Positions 42,883 through 52,027 of a stretch of 64,000 nucleotides of DNA are shown piece by piece. Numbering within the stretch: position 1 is the stretch's first letter; every line of letters starts with the position of its first letter. Origin of the DNA: Aneurinibacillus terranovensis DSM 18919. GTDB lineage: Bacteria; Bacillota; Bacilli; Aneurinibacillales; Aneurinibacillaceae. The notes under the pieces are model-generated. The model did not search any database and had not been told where the DNA came from. It worked only from the letters and a program-made list of their open reading frames with translations. The stretch covers positions 145,882-209,881 of the forward strand of contig NZ_KE387172.1 in assembly GCF_000430625.1 (NCBI RefSeq). Reading direction: 5' to 3'. Both the position numbers and the translations under genes were made by a program.

Positions 42883-44583
42883 ATGAAAAAATACGTTAGG
42901 AAACGGCGCGTAAAAGGGAGGAATCCTTCATCTGTGGAGACGGCTCCGCAGTTATCTGTTATAATCCCCGCAAAAAATGAGTTCCGCACTATTCACAAGG
43001 TTGTTAGTGAAGCGAAAAAAATAGCGTCAAACACGGAAGTGATCGTCGTGTGTAATGGAACGACCGACCAAACCGATTGGCTGGCCGAAAAAGCGGGAGC
43101 AAAGGTTATTTCAATCAAACGGCCGCTTGGGCACGATGTCGGGCGAGCCATTGGTGCACGCCATGCGAGAGGCAGTGTTCTTTTGTTCATAGATGCGGAT
43201 TTCATGATCCCGGCCAAAGTACTTCGCGGCTATTATCTGGCGATTAAGCAAGGGTACGATATTGCGTTAAACGGCTACTCCGGGATTCAGACCGAGAACA
43301 GAATCCATTCTGTGTCTGTTGCCAAACAGCTAATAAATAAACTCAATGGAAGACCCGATTTACAAGGAAGTTCAATGACCACCGTGCCTCATGCGCTGAG
43401 CCGGAAGGCGGCCAAAATGATAGGATACGATAATCTGGCAGTTCCGCCGAAAGCCCAGGTGAAGGCGCTTCTGCAAGGGCTTGCTGTAAAACGGCTGCCT
43501 ACCATTAATGTCACCCGCCGCAATAAAAAAAGAAATCGAAGAAAAAACATGATGGTTGAACTTGTACTCGGTGACCATGCAGAGGCAATCAAGTATCTGA
43601 TTTCGGAGAAAGGTGCGAGAGGAGGTTTTTCGGATTTCAACCGCAAACGGGAAGCCGTGTACACAGCGCTGCCCGAGCCTACCGGCCGTTCGTTGATTCA
43701 GACGACGGTCTCTTCGTTACTATCAGCTATTTCCTTAAAACCGGACAGTGCGCCCGGATTAGAGCCGATATGGAAGGCGTTCCAATCCTCAGTCCCTTCA
43801 GTGACTTCTATTAAAAAAATTCTTGTACCGGTGAATGTGGAGAAGAGTACTCAGACTTTGTCTGTCATTATTTGCGCTCACAATGAAGAAAGCACGATTG
43901 ATGCTCTTCTGGTCAACGTAAAGGAACTGAAGCCGAAAGAAATCATCGTCGTTGAGAACGGTTCTAACGACCGGACGCGGGATATTTGTGTTTCGCATGG
44001 TGTGACCTGTTATTCGTATCCTGAATGCCTTGGTCATGATGTTGGCCGGGCAATCGGTGCAAGAGTGGCAACAGGAGATGTTTTTCTTTTTATTGATGCG
44101 GACATTGTTTTTACGCCTGAGCAGCTTGGCCCGTTTATTGAGGCTTGTAAAGATGGGGCGGATGTTGCATTGAATAATGTAAACCCATTTTATCTGCACC
44201 GTTCCATGATCGATTATGTGAGTATGGCTAAGTTGTTTTTAAACCGATTAACCAAACATCTTCACCTTGGCTTCTCTTCCTTAACGGCGATTCCGCATGC
44301 CATTCGGCGGGAAGCCGTTGAAATTATAGGTGCTGATAATCTTTTCGTTCCGCCCAAAGCGCAGGCCATAGCAGCCATTAGGGGTCTGACTATTCGAAAT
44401 GTTCAAGGTGTAAATGTTTTTCACAGCAATAAGCTTCGTCCCTATAACATTGACAAAGCAAACGAGGTTGAGAGCTTAATCATCGGTGATCACCTGGAAG
44501 CACTTCAATGGCTTCAGACTGTATACGGGGAACGTGTCCTGTTTCAAGACGAGTTGCGCAGGCGTGAATATCTTACGCAGTGA
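42883..44583 (+). CDS. Tandem two-domain GT2 glycosyltransferase
   Basis: A 566-residue soluble protein made of two homologous GT-A (GT2) domains. Domain 1 (about 24-270) has LSVIIPAKNE, LGHDVGRAIGARHARG, FIDADFM and VPHALSRKAAKMIGYDNL. Domain 2 (about 325-560) repeats the same blocks as LSVIICAHNE, LGHDVGRAIGARVATG, FIDADIV and IPHAIRREAVEIIGADNL. Both keep the DxD nucleotide-sugar site, so both could be active, perhaps adding two sugars in turn. The N-terminus is basic. It opens a cluster with sugar-nucleotide enzymes and a CgeB-like transferase, so a role in spore-surface or envelope glycan assembly is likely. Confidence 0.88.
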   Translation: MKKYVRKRRVKGRNPSSVETAPQLSVIIPAKNEFRTIHKVVSEAKKIASNTEVIVVCNGTTDQTDWLAEKAGAKVISIKRPLGHDVGRAIGARHARGSVLLFIDADFMIPAKVLRGYYLAIKQGYDIALNGYSGIQTENRIHSVSVAKQLINKLNGRPDLQGSSMTTVPHALSRKAAKMIGYDNLAVPPKAQVKALLQGLAVKRLPTINVTRRNKKRNRRKNMMVELVLGDHAEAIKYLISEKGARGGFSDFNRKREAVYTALPEPTGRSLIQTTVSSLLSAISLKPDSAPGLEPIWKAFQSSVPSVTSIKKILVPVNVEKSTQTLSVIICAHNEESTIDALLVNVKELKPKEIIVVENGSNDRTRDICVSHGVTCYSYPECLGHDVGRAIGARVATGDVFLFIDADIVFTPEQLGPFIEACKDGADVALNNVNPFYLHRSMIDYVSMAKLFLNRLTKHLHLGFSSLTAIPHAIRREAVEIIGADNLFVPPKAQAIAAIRGLTIRNVQGVNVFHSNKLRPYNIDKANEVESLIIGDHLEALQWLQTVYGERVLFQDELRRREYLTQ

Positions 44584-44607
44584 TCAAGTGAAAGGGTGGG
44601 AGAAATA

Positions 44608-45867
44608 GTGGAGAAAAAAATTGCCGTAATCGGCCTGGGATATGTGGGGCTGCCGCTTGCCAGCATGCTTGTAAAAAGCGGGCACCAGGTCGTAGGCATT
44701 GATATAGATTCCAAAAAAGTGGAGTCACTTTACGCAAAAAAAAGTTATTTATCAGATATAACGGATAGTGAAATAGGCGAGCTAATCGACAGCGGCCGGT
44801 TTGCAGCCACCGTCGACTATGCTCAGGTTAGTGCCGTCACCTACGTTATCATATGTGTTCCAACACCTTTACGTAACAAAAACCCGGATTTGTCATATAT
44901 TCATTCCGCCATTCACCATATTCGCGCTTTTCTCCGGCCCGGGCATGTCATTGTATTGGAGAGTTCCACCTATCCCGGCACAACAGAGGACTACGTGCAG
45001 CCACTCATTGAGACGGACAGCCTACAGGTAGGTAAGACCATTTATTTAGGGTATTCCCCTGAACGGATCGACCCGGGTAATAAAGACATTTCTGTAGAAT
45101 CCATTCCAAAAATCATAAGCGGAGTGACACCTGGTTGTCTTAAGCAAATCCATCATCTTTACAGCAATGTATTCCGCACGGTTGTTCCTGTTTCTTCCCC
45201 CCGGGTCGCGGAGTTTGCCAAAATGTTGGAGAACAGCCAGCGCTTAATCAACATTTCTTTTATGAATGAAATCAATATTCTCGCAAACAAAATGAAGGTC
45301 AATCTATGGGAAGTCATTGAAGCGGCTAAAACTAAACCGATGGGTTTTACTCCTTACTATCCAAGCGCCGGTATTGGCGGCCACTGCATTCCGGTGGATC
45401 CGTTCTTTTTATCTTGGATCGGTATGCAAGAAGGCGTTCCGCTTACTATGATTCATCAAGCAGGGCTTATTAATGAAATGATTCCGCACGTGGTGGTGAG
45501 CCACGTCGTTCATGAACTGGGCAGGCGGAACATTCCAATGGTAAACGCAAAGGTTGGAGTGATCGGCCTTACGTATAAAAAGGATGTTAATGATATCCGT
45601 GAATCGGCTGCAGTGAAAGTCGTTGAACTGCTGCAAAACCGGCGCATTCATGTTTCGGTGCATGAACCTGTTTATCAGGGAAATCTTCCGAAAGCAGCTG
45701 CGCACTTTGACATCACACAGGAGGGCTTATCCCAATTTGACATCGTTCTGATCCTTGTGGATCACTCAAATATTGCATGGGAAGATGTTGCGCGCTACGG
45801 TCGTTGTGTCATCGATACACGGAATGTAACAGACGGGCTGCCGGGTGACCACATTGTTCGCCTGTAG
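44608..45867 (+). CDS. UDP-N-acetylglucosamine 6-dehydrogenase-type nucleotide-sugar dehydrogenase
   Basis: A 419-residue member of the UDP-glucose/GDP-mannose dehydrogenase family. The NAD motif is GLGYVGLPLA (8-17), the strand SSTYPGTTE near 118 is typical of the WbpA/UDP-GlcNAc branch rather than UDP-glucose dehydrogenase, and the catalytic cysteine is in IGGHCIPVDPFF (C260). It oxidises C6 of a UDP-HexNAc to the uronic acid. The GTG at 44608 follows GGGTGGGA; a GTG at 44596 lies inside that site. The later aminotransferase, oxidoreductase and acetyltransferase genes make UDP-GlcNAc the probable substrate. Confidence 0.87.
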   Translation: MEKKIAVIGLGYVGLPLASMLVKSGHQVVGIDIDSKKVESLYAKKSYLSDITDSEIGELIDSGRFAATVDYAQVSAVTYVIICVPTPLRNKNPDLSYIHSAIHHIRAFLRPGHVIVLESSTYPGTTEDYVQPLIETDSLQVGKTIYLGYSPERIDPGNKDISVESIPKIISGVTPGCLKQIHHLYSNVFRTVVPVSSPRVAEFAKMLENSQRLINISFMNEINILANKMKVNLWEVIEAAKTKPMGFTPYYPSAGIGGHCIPVDPFFLSWIGMQEGVPLTMIHQAGLINEMIPHVVVSHVVHELGRRNIPMVNAKVGVIGLTYKKDVNDIRESAAVKVVELLQNRRIHVSVHEPVYQGNLPKAAAHFDITQEGLSQFDIVLILVDHSNIAWEDVARYGRCVIDTRNVTDGLPGDHIVRL

Positions 45868-45933
45868 GGGATACAGACCCCTACTCGCAAAAAAACAGTC
45901 CAGGAATAGGTCGTAAAGAATGTGCATGCATAA

Positions 45934-46923
45934 ATGAGAACCTACAAGATTTTCTTCTTAGATCACCGGTCTATTTATCTAAATAGTATAGGGGATGCTT
46001 TTTGCCAGTACGGCAATCAATTGTTCTACCAATCTTCCTGGAACTTGGAAGAAATAGAAGCAGGCATTGCTTACTGTAAGCCCGATCTTCTGTTCACCGT
46101 TGGGTGCGATTTGCCGCTGTTTAACCCTGCTTTAGATTATTTGCCTGAACTTTGCCGGAAATACCGTCTTTTTCATGTGTATTGGGCAACGGAGGACGCC
46201 ATTCATCACCAGAACTGGTCGATCCCGTTTGTTCAGAAGATTATGCCGGACATGGTATGGACAATCCACCCAGATTGTGTCGCTGCTTACGAAGCACTTG
46301 GAATACCTGCATGTTATTTTGATTTTGCATTCAATCCCCGGATTTTTCCCGCGAAGGAAACGGCGAATGAAGTGTATGACGTGTCGTTTATCGGTCACCC
46401 GCATTTAGACAGTCCGACGTTTCGCTATGAAAGCTTTCGCCAGCTGCTCGTTCCATTGATAGAAGCAAAAAAACAAGTGCACATTTGGGGCGGAGGGTGG
46501 GGAGAAAACACACTGCAAGAGATTTTTGGCTGCACTATTCCCTCCTCCCAGCTGCACGGATTTGTCCCTTACAAACAAACATCCCGCATTTATCATCAGT
46601 CGAAAGTGGTTCTTGGCGTGCAGAATGGAATGGATCAGGTATCCCAGCGAACGTTTGAAATTATGGGGTCGGGGGCCTTCATGATCGGAAGCAGAACCGA
46701 TGCGCTCACCCGCCTTTTTACCGAAGGAGTTGAACTTATTCTTTGCGATCATCCGGAACAGGCGACCGAACTGTTCGATTATTATATAAACCGGCCGCTG
46801 GAACGAAGAAAAATCGGCTTAAGAGCCCGGAAAGCCATTCTAAAAGACCATACTTTTTTTCACCGGTTTGCTAAGGTTTGGCCCGCTTTAGAGAGAAACA
46901 CAGAAAAGAAAGGAAGAGGATAA
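45934..46923 (+). CDS. CgeB-family glycosyltransferase
   Basis: A 329-residue GT-B-like protein. The N-terminal half (DUF3880-like) carries YRLFHVYWATEDAIHHQNWS and FVQKIMPDMVWTIHPD, and the C-terminal half ends with FEIMGSGAFMIGSRTD and the LFTEGVELI block seen in spore maturation protein CgeB. CgeB is needed for the outermost spore layer in B. subtilis and is thought to transfer sugars to it. The ATG at 45934 has only a weak AGGAATAGG upstream. It sits in the operon between the dehydrogenase and the aminotransferase. Confidence 0.85.
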   Translation: MRTYKIFFLDHRSIYLNSIGDAFCQYGNQLFYQSSWNLEEIEAGIAYCKPDLLFTVGCDLPLFNPALDYLPELCRKYRLFHVYWATEDAIHHQNWSIPFVQKIMPDMVWTIHPDCVAAYEALGIPACYFDFAFNPRIFPAKETANEVYDVSFIGHPHLDSPTFRYESFRQLLVPLIEAKKQVHIWGGGWGENTLQEIFGCTIPSSQLHGFVPYKQTSRIYHQSKVVLGVQNGMDQVSQRTFEIMGSGAFMIGSRTDALTRLFTEGVELILCDHPEQATELFDYYINRPLERRKIGLRARKAILKDHTFFHRFAKVWPALERNTEKKGRG

Positions 46924-46924
46924 G

Positions 46925-48025
46925 ATGATACCGCTGGTCGATGTAAAGCGTCAACTCCAATCCATAAAGGGAATGATTATGTACGAAATTGAGCAGGTAT
47001 TGGACAGTGGTCAGTATATTATGGGCTCGAAAGTAAAGGAATTGGAAAAGGAAATGGCGCGCGTCATGGGTGTCGCCGAGGTCGTGGCGGTGGCCAACGG
47101 AACGGACGCTCTCGTTTTGACTTTGGATGCCTATGGGATTGGAAAGGGAGATGAAGTCATTACTACGCCCTTTACTTTTTTCGCCACAGCGGAGGCGGTT
47201 TCCCGTGTAGGTGCTACTCCTGTGTTTGTTGATATCGACGCTGCTACCTATAATATAGACCCAAAGAAAATAGAAGAGAAAATCTCCCCGGTTACGAAAG
47301 CGATTCTTCCGGTTCATCTATTCGGTCAACCGGCCGATATGGATGAAATCAAGTCCATTGCCAGCAAATATGATTTGCTCGTTATCGAAGATGCCTGCCA
47401 GGCGTTCGGGGCGACGTATAAGGGGAAACGGGTTGGAAGCTTAGGTGATGCAGCCTGCTTTTCATTCTTCCCGACGAAAAACCTTGGAACAATGGGTGAC
47501 GGAGGGATGATCGCCACATCGGACCCGCAGTTGGCCGCCAGGCTCCGCCGGCTGCGCCATCACGGCAGCAAAAAGAAATATTACCATGATTCCATTGGCT
47601 ATAACAGCCGGCTGGATGAACTGCATGCTGCCATCCTTCTTGTGTCGCTGACAAAAATCGATGAATGGAACGAAGCGAGAAGGCGGTGGGCAGCCCGCTA
47701 TAAAGAAAAGCTGGCCGGTGCCGGGCTCACCATGCCGGTGGAAGCAGCCGATCGGACGCATATTTATCATCTTTTCTGCGTGTCATCGAACCAGCGGGAC
47801 GAGGTGATGACCCGGCTCAATCAAGCGGGAATTCAAAGCGGAGTCTATTACCCGTGTCCCCTGCATTTGCAGGAAGTATACCAGAATCTTTCCTACAGAC
47901 CTGGTGACCTGCCGGTAGCCGAACATATGGCTTCCTGCCTGTTCGCACTGCCGATGAGTCCGTTTCTAATGGAAAGTGAGCAGGATGTGGTGATTAACGT
48001 GCTCATGAACAGGGGAGGCAGATAA
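46925..48025 (+). CDS. DegT/DnrJ/EryC1/StrS sugar aminotransferase
   Basis: A 366-residue PLP-dependent aminotransferase of nucleotide sugars. It shows VANGTDALVLTLDAYGIGKGDEVI near 55-78, EDACQAFGATYKGKRVGSLGDA near 153-174, the PLP lysine in FFPTKNLGTMGDGG (about K185) and YNSRLDELHAAIL near 226. Together with the flanking dehydrogenase and Gfo/Idh genes it matches WbpE, which aminates the 3-keto uronic acid. It starts one base after the CgeB-like gene and ends one base before the Gfo/Idh gene. Confidence 0.92.
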   Translation: MIPLVDVKRQLQSIKGMIMYEIEQVLDSGQYIMGSKVKELEKEMARVMGVAEVVAVANGTDALVLTLDAYGIGKGDEVITTPFTFFATAEAVSRVGATPVFVDIDAATYNIDPKKIEEKISPVTKAILPVHLFGQPADMDEIKSIASKYDLLVIEDACQAFGATYKGKRVGSLGDAACFSFFPTKNLGTMGDGGMIATSDPQLAARLRRLRHHGSKKKYYHDSIGYNSRLDELHAAILLVSLTKIDEWNEARRRWAARYKEKLAGAGLTMPVEAADRTHIYHLFCVSSNQRDEVMTRLNQAGIQSGVYYPCPLHLQEVYQNLSYRPGDLPVAEHMASCLFALPMSPFLMESEQDVVINVLMNRGGR

Positions 48026-48026
48026 G

Positions 48027-49121
48027 ATGGGGATACGGTTTGGACTGATTGGCTGCGGACGAATTGCCCGGCGTCATATTTTCACGCTTGCCCGCAGCAA
48101 TGATGTGCACCTTGCTGCTGTTAGCGACATTATGAAGGAGAGAATGGAAGAAGCCAGCCGCCTTTATCAATCTTACCGCGCGGAAACGTTGGCTCAGCAG
48201 GATGAGCTGACACCTCCGCAGCCCTATCAAAATTTTATGGATATGCTTGCGAATCCTGATATTGATGCGATAATCATTACTACCCTTTCCGGCCTTCACG
48301 CGGACATCACCCGGAAAGCCTTGCTCCACAATAAGCACGTCGTCCTGGAAAAACCGATGACCTTATCGCTTGCGGAAGCGAACGAACTGGCAAAGCTGGC
48401 GGATGAGCGCCGGCGCCGCATTCTTGTTTGCCATCAGCTTCGCTACCGGCCGATTATGCAGGAAATAAAAAGGCTCGTTGACAGTGGAGCGCTTGGCCGA
48501 ATTCACCTCGGTGTAGCATCTATCCGGCTTTACCGCTCTCCGGAGTATTATGCGGCCGCTGCCTGGCGCGGTACGTGGGAGGAAGACGGAGGAATGCTGC
48601 TAAACCAGGGCATTCATGCGGTCGATTTGCTTCAATGGTGGATGGGGGATGTGACACAGGTATACGGTGATATATCCCGGGGATCAGCAAAGAAGGAAAC
48701 GGAAGATATCGCGCTTGGCATTTTAACCTTTGCAGACGGCGCTCGCGGCCTGATTGAAGCCAACACGATTACGTATCCGAACAACATGGGCACCGTCTTA
48801 TCGCTGTTTGGTGAAAAAGGGGCTATTTCGATAGGCGGAACGGCTTTTAATGAAATCTACCGCTGGTGTACGCTGGAAGCGGGCAGTGAGGAACGAGCCG
48901 CCAGCCTCATCACAAAGGAGGATGAGCATGAGAGGATGTACGGCGATTTCATCCGTGTTCTGTTATCCGGCTCGGGGCAGCCGCTTATGAATGGGAACGA
49001 AGGAAAAAAAGCGCTGGAGTCGATTTTTGCTCTCTATGCGTCAGCCCTTTCCCGTATGCCGGTATCACTGCCGCTTGCGTCCTTTGTGACCACTTCGATG
49101 AAGGAAATGAAATGGCTGTGA
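48027..49121 (+). CDS. Gfo/Idh/MocA-family oxidoreductase
   Basis: A 364-residue NAD(P)-dependent oxidoreductase. The Rossmann motif GLIGCGRIARRH (5-16), the EKPM motif near 109-112 and the C-terminal domain with LLNQGIHAVDLLQWWMGDV near 191 are present. In the WbpABED pathway the WbpB member of this family oxidises C3 of UDP-GlcNAcA before transamination, and the neighbours here fit that role. Other roles of the broad family are possible. The stop overlaps a downstream ATG at 49112, but the next gene probably starts later. Confidence 0.9.
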   Translation: MGIRFGLIGCGRIARRHIFTLARSNDVHLAAVSDIMKERMEEASRLYQSYRAETLAQQDELTPPQPYQNFMDMLANPDIDAIIITTLSGLHADITRKALLHNKHVVLEKPMTLSLAEANELAKLADERRRRILVCHQLRYRPIMQEIKRLVDSGALGRIHLGVASIRLYRSPEYYAAAAWRGTWEEDGGMLLNQGIHAVDLLQWWMGDVTQVYGDISRGSAKKETEDIALGILTFADGARGLIEANTITYPNNMGTVLSLFGEKGAISIGGTAFNEIYRWCTLEAGSEERAASLITKEDEHERMYGDFIRVLLSGSGQPLMNGNEGKKALESIFALYASALSRMPVSLPLASFVTTSMKEMKWL

Positions 49122-49174
49122 GAAGGTCGGTTAATTCCAAAGCATATCGTTCGGTTGGAGGGGGAGGAGAAGGG

Positions 49175-50158
49175 ATGAGGGTTTTTCATGGAATTATTGA
49201 GATTGCCGGACAGATGGGAATCCTAAGCGGCGCAATGAAAAAAAGAGGCCATATCGCCGTTGGATACAATATATTTCATTCGTATTTGGGCTACCAGGAG
49301 CATTTAATCAATACGGTACAAAGTGAAATATCGGAGACTTCCAAACACATTATGAATTTTTTCGATATTTTTCATTTTCATTACAACAGTTCGCTTCTCC
49401 CGAACTTGTCCGATTTGCCCCGGTTACAAGAAAAAGGAAAAAAAATGATTATGCACCACTGGGGCAATGATGTCCGTTTTCACGGGCAGGCCAGAGAAAA
49501 TAATCCGTATGTTTATACCGGAGACTCTCCTCCTGACGAGGTGATGCACGATAGGTTAACCCGGATTAGCGCCTCCATTCGACAGGCGATTGTGCAGGAT
49601 TATGAAGTATACCCCTATGTTACGCCTTATTATGAAAAGGTACACGTTGTCCCAATTGCCATCGATATCCGTAAGTTTGTCCCGGCTTATCCAACCGTTT
49701 ATAAGGGTAGGCCGCTTATCCTTCACGCTCCGACCAACCCGCTTTTTAAAGGCACCGAATTCGTGGAAAAGGCGATTGAACGGTTACGAAAAGACTATAC
49801 GTTTGATTACAAGCGCATTGAACGAATGAGCAATGTTGAGGCTACGAAGCTGTACCGTGAGGCGGATATCATCGTTGACCAGATATTGTGCGGGTCATAT
49901 GGCTTATTAAGCGTGGAATCCATGGCACTTGGCAAACCAGTTGTTACGTTTATCCGTCCCGACCTTGTCTCGCAGTTCCCGCCAGAATTACCTATTATCA
50001 ATGCCAATCCGGATACGGTGTACGACCAGATCAAGATGCTGCTGGATAACCCCCATCTTCGCCATCAGGCAGGCATCAACGGGCGCAAGTATGTTGAAAA
50101 ATATCACGCGAGCGACGTTGTTGCCGAACGTGTGCTTGCCATATATGAGAATCTTTAG
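49175..50158 (+). CDS. GT4-type (GT-B fold) glycosyltransferase
   Basis: A 327-residue protein. The acceptor half has FFDIFHFHYNSSLLPNLSDLPRL and MIMHHWGNDVRF. The donor half has LILHAPTNPLFKGTEFVEKAIERL and the C-terminal signature DQILCGSYGLLSVESMALGKPVVTFI with its conserved glutamate, as in GT4 retaining transferases. The ATG at 49175 follows GGGAGGAGAA; an in-frame ATG at 49112, overlapping the previous gene, would add 21 unconserved residues. It is part of the glycan operon; donor and acceptor are unknown. Confidence 0.86.
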   Translation: MRVFHGIIEIAGQMGILSGAMKKRGHIAVGYNIFHSYLGYQEHLINTVQSEISETSKHIMNFFDIFHFHYNSSLLPNLSDLPRLQEKGKKMIMHHWGNDVRFHGQARENNPYVYTGDSPPDEVMHDRLTRISASIRQAIVQDYEVYPYVTPYYEKVHVVPIAIDIRKFVPAYPTVYKGRPLILHAPTNPLFKGTEFVEKAIERLRKDYTFDYKRIERMSNVEATKLYREADIIVDQILCGSYGLLSVESMALGKPVVTFIRPDLVSQFPPELPIINANPDTVYDQIKMLLDNPHLRHQAGINGRKYVEKYHASDVVAERVLAIYENL

Positions 50159-50178
50159 TCATGAAGGAGCGGTTGCCC

Positions 50179-50592
50179 GTGCATTCTTTAGAAAAACGAA
50201 TGTTTTTTATCCCGAACCGGCTCGCTGTACGAGGCAGGGAGATGATGGTGTCGTTTAATATTGCCCCGATCCCGACCGATATGAGTGTAATGGAGATGGT
50301 TCTTCATATCCCGGCTCACTCCTCTACCGACATGACTACTATACTCGCTGAAGAGATAGCGGGCGGCTGGGATGAAACGCTGGTTAAAACCGGTTATACC
50401 CCCCCACATCCAACGCCCATTTCACTTGTAGACATAGAGAACGGGGAAGCAGTTCTAAACGTGAGTAGGTACGAAATGGATTGGCGGTTTAATAGTCATG
50501 AAAATCACGGAATTTTTTTATCGATTGTGAGCGCGGATTCTGCTTGCTTTTCTGAAAGTAATCCGCCGTATCTGGTCCTTACAACCATTTAA
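50179..50592 (+). CDS. DNRLRE-like (CBM96-type) small protein
   Basis: A 137-residue protein with the order of strands and the W-D-E/W pattern of the DNRLRE domain: LAVRGREMMVSFNIAPIPTD, MVLHIPAH, EEIAGGWDETLVKTG, then VLNVSRYEMDWRFN and NHGIFLSI. No signal peptide. DNRLRE domains are beta sandwiches often found in glycan-linked surface or structural proteins; here the domain stands alone. The GTG at 50179 is used because AAGGAGCGG precedes it; an ATG at 50161 lies before that site. It sits inside the glycan operon, so it may be a substrate or part of the surface layer. Identification is by pattern only. Confidence 0.55.
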   Translation: MHSLEKRMFFIPNRLAVRGREMMVSFNIAPIPTDMSVMEMVLHIPAHSSTDMTTILAEEIAGGWDETLVKTGYTPPHPTPISLVDIENGEAVLNVSRYEMDWRFNSHENHGIFLSIVSADSACFSESNPPYLVLTTI

Positions 50593-50621
50593 GTGTGCAT
50601 AAATTGCTAGGAGTGAGAAAG

Positions 50622-51317
50622 ATGAAGGTAGACCCGTCAGCGGTTATAGGCAGTGGAGTCAGTATGGGTGAGCACGTTGTGATTGAAGAAGGGGCAGTGA
50701 TTGGGGCTAATGTAAGCATTGGAAATTATGTTGTCATTAAAAAGGGCACGGTGATAGGAGACGGAGTATCGATCGGAGACTTATGCGTTCTGGGTAAAAC
50801 GCCCGTCGGGAACAAAAAAATGGCGCGCAAGCCGACGGCTGTTCTTCTGCCTCTTGTGATTCACGATCACGTCCGGATTGGTTCCGGCGTGGTCCTCTAT
50901 GCCGGCGTGGTGCTTGGCCAGGATGTGCTGGTTGGCGATCAGGCCAGTATCCGGGAGCATGTAACAGTTGGAGAGTCAAGCATCATCGGGCGGGGGGCGA
51001 TCGTGGAACTGCGCACCACAATCGGCAGCCGTGTCACTATTCAAACCGGATGTTATATTACGGGTGATATGATAGTGGAAGATGAGGTTTTTATCGGTCC
51101 GCGCTGCTCGTCATCCAACGACAAATATATGGGGATGGGCAATTTTCCGCATAAGGGGCCGGTTGTTAAGCGCGGAGCAAAAATCGGCAATAACGCCACC
51201 CTCCTGCCCGGTGTCATCATCGGGGAACAATCGATCGTCGGTGCCGGCACCGTCGTAACCCGTGACGTGATGCCGGGACAGACGGTTGTAGGCAACCCGG
51301 GGCGGCCGTTGAAGTAG
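50622..51317 (+). CDS. Hexapeptide-repeat acyltransferase (WbpD-like)
   Basis: A 231-residue left-handed beta-helix enzyme. Imperfect hexapeptide repeats run through the whole length (for example AVIGSGVSMGEHVVIEEGAV, GSRVTIQTGCYI and IGNNATLLPGVIIGEQSIVG), with an insertion loop near 56-75. It ends with VVGNPGRPLK, as in acetyltransferases acting on amino sugars. In the proposed pathway it would acetylate the C3 amino group of the UDP-sugar, the WbpD step. AGGAGTGAG precedes the ATG at 50622. It closes the cluster. Confidence 0.87.
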   Translation: MKVDPSAVIGSGVSMGEHVVIEEGAVIGANVSIGNYVVIKKGTVIGDGVSIGDLCVLGKTPVGNKKMARKPTAVLLPLVIHDHVRIGSGVVLYAGVVLGQDVLVGDQASIREHVTVGESSIIGRGAIVELRTTIGSRVTIQTGCYITGDMIVEDEVFIGPRCSSSNDKYMGMGNFPHKGPVVKRGAKIGNNATLLPGVIIGEQSIVGAGTVVTRDVMPGQTVVGNPGRPLK

Positions 51318-52027
51318 TGTAGGTGAGATGCATCGAATCCGTTGTATTTTTGCAAGTTTTCCCTTGCAGGGAAGCTGAATCGGTCTGTGCCTCTCTTCCG
51401 TTTGGAGGCGGCCCGAAACATCCGGGTAGCTCAACAATGGAGACAATCGGGCCTAAAAGCACTCCAAACTTCAGTGAAAATGATTATCTCCTCATTGTTT
51501 ATTAACTACTTTAATCTTGCGTTTTTGTCCAATTAGGCCGAAAAAGGGTATACGTAGTGCTTTCACAAAAACAGCGATTAGGCGCTTAGCTTCAATTCAA
51601 CTAACAGTGGTAACTAATAATTTCCACAAAAGATGGCAGATGTCCTTTATTATTTTTCATTCCAACAACGGTCCTGAAGATTTGATAAACTTCGCTAAAG
51701 TTCAACGACAAATTTTTTGCAAGACTCAAGTAAGTAAAGAAACAAACAGTCCCCCTGATAAAAAGTAATATGGAAGGAGAGGAAAAAATCTATTACCGAC
51801 ATGTTAGAACGGTGGCAGCCTAATTGTTTTTGCAAATAAATTATGTTTATCTTTGTCTATTTTTAACGAAATTGTGTCTTTTACTAATCAAATAGTACAA
51901 ATTTACCAAAAATTATCCTTGCCTCCATTCGAAAACAGTTAATTATAACCATTTCGAACATTTAAAAAAATGCTAATCTTACAATGTAGGGAAATAAATT
52001 CCTTAAAATGAAAGGAGAGAAATAATT
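51318..52027. other. Gene-poor region after the glycan cluster (710 bp)
   Basis: No convincing gene. A frame from a TTG at 51517 (83 residues) has no ribosome binding site. There is a small TTCCC-TTGCA-GGGAA hairpin near 51359. Base composition shifts to very AT-rich from about 51770, marking the edge of the following pair of AT-rich genes. AAGGAGAG at 52013-52020 is the ribosome binding site of the next gene. Confidence 0.5.

Noticed and set aside
51111..51462. Overlapping minus-strand frames across the acyltransferase end
   Set aside because: No start context, composition unlike proteins, and antisense to a good gene.
51517..51768. 83-codon frame beginning with TTG
   Set aside because: No ribosome binding site and no recognisable features; cannot be supported as a gene.
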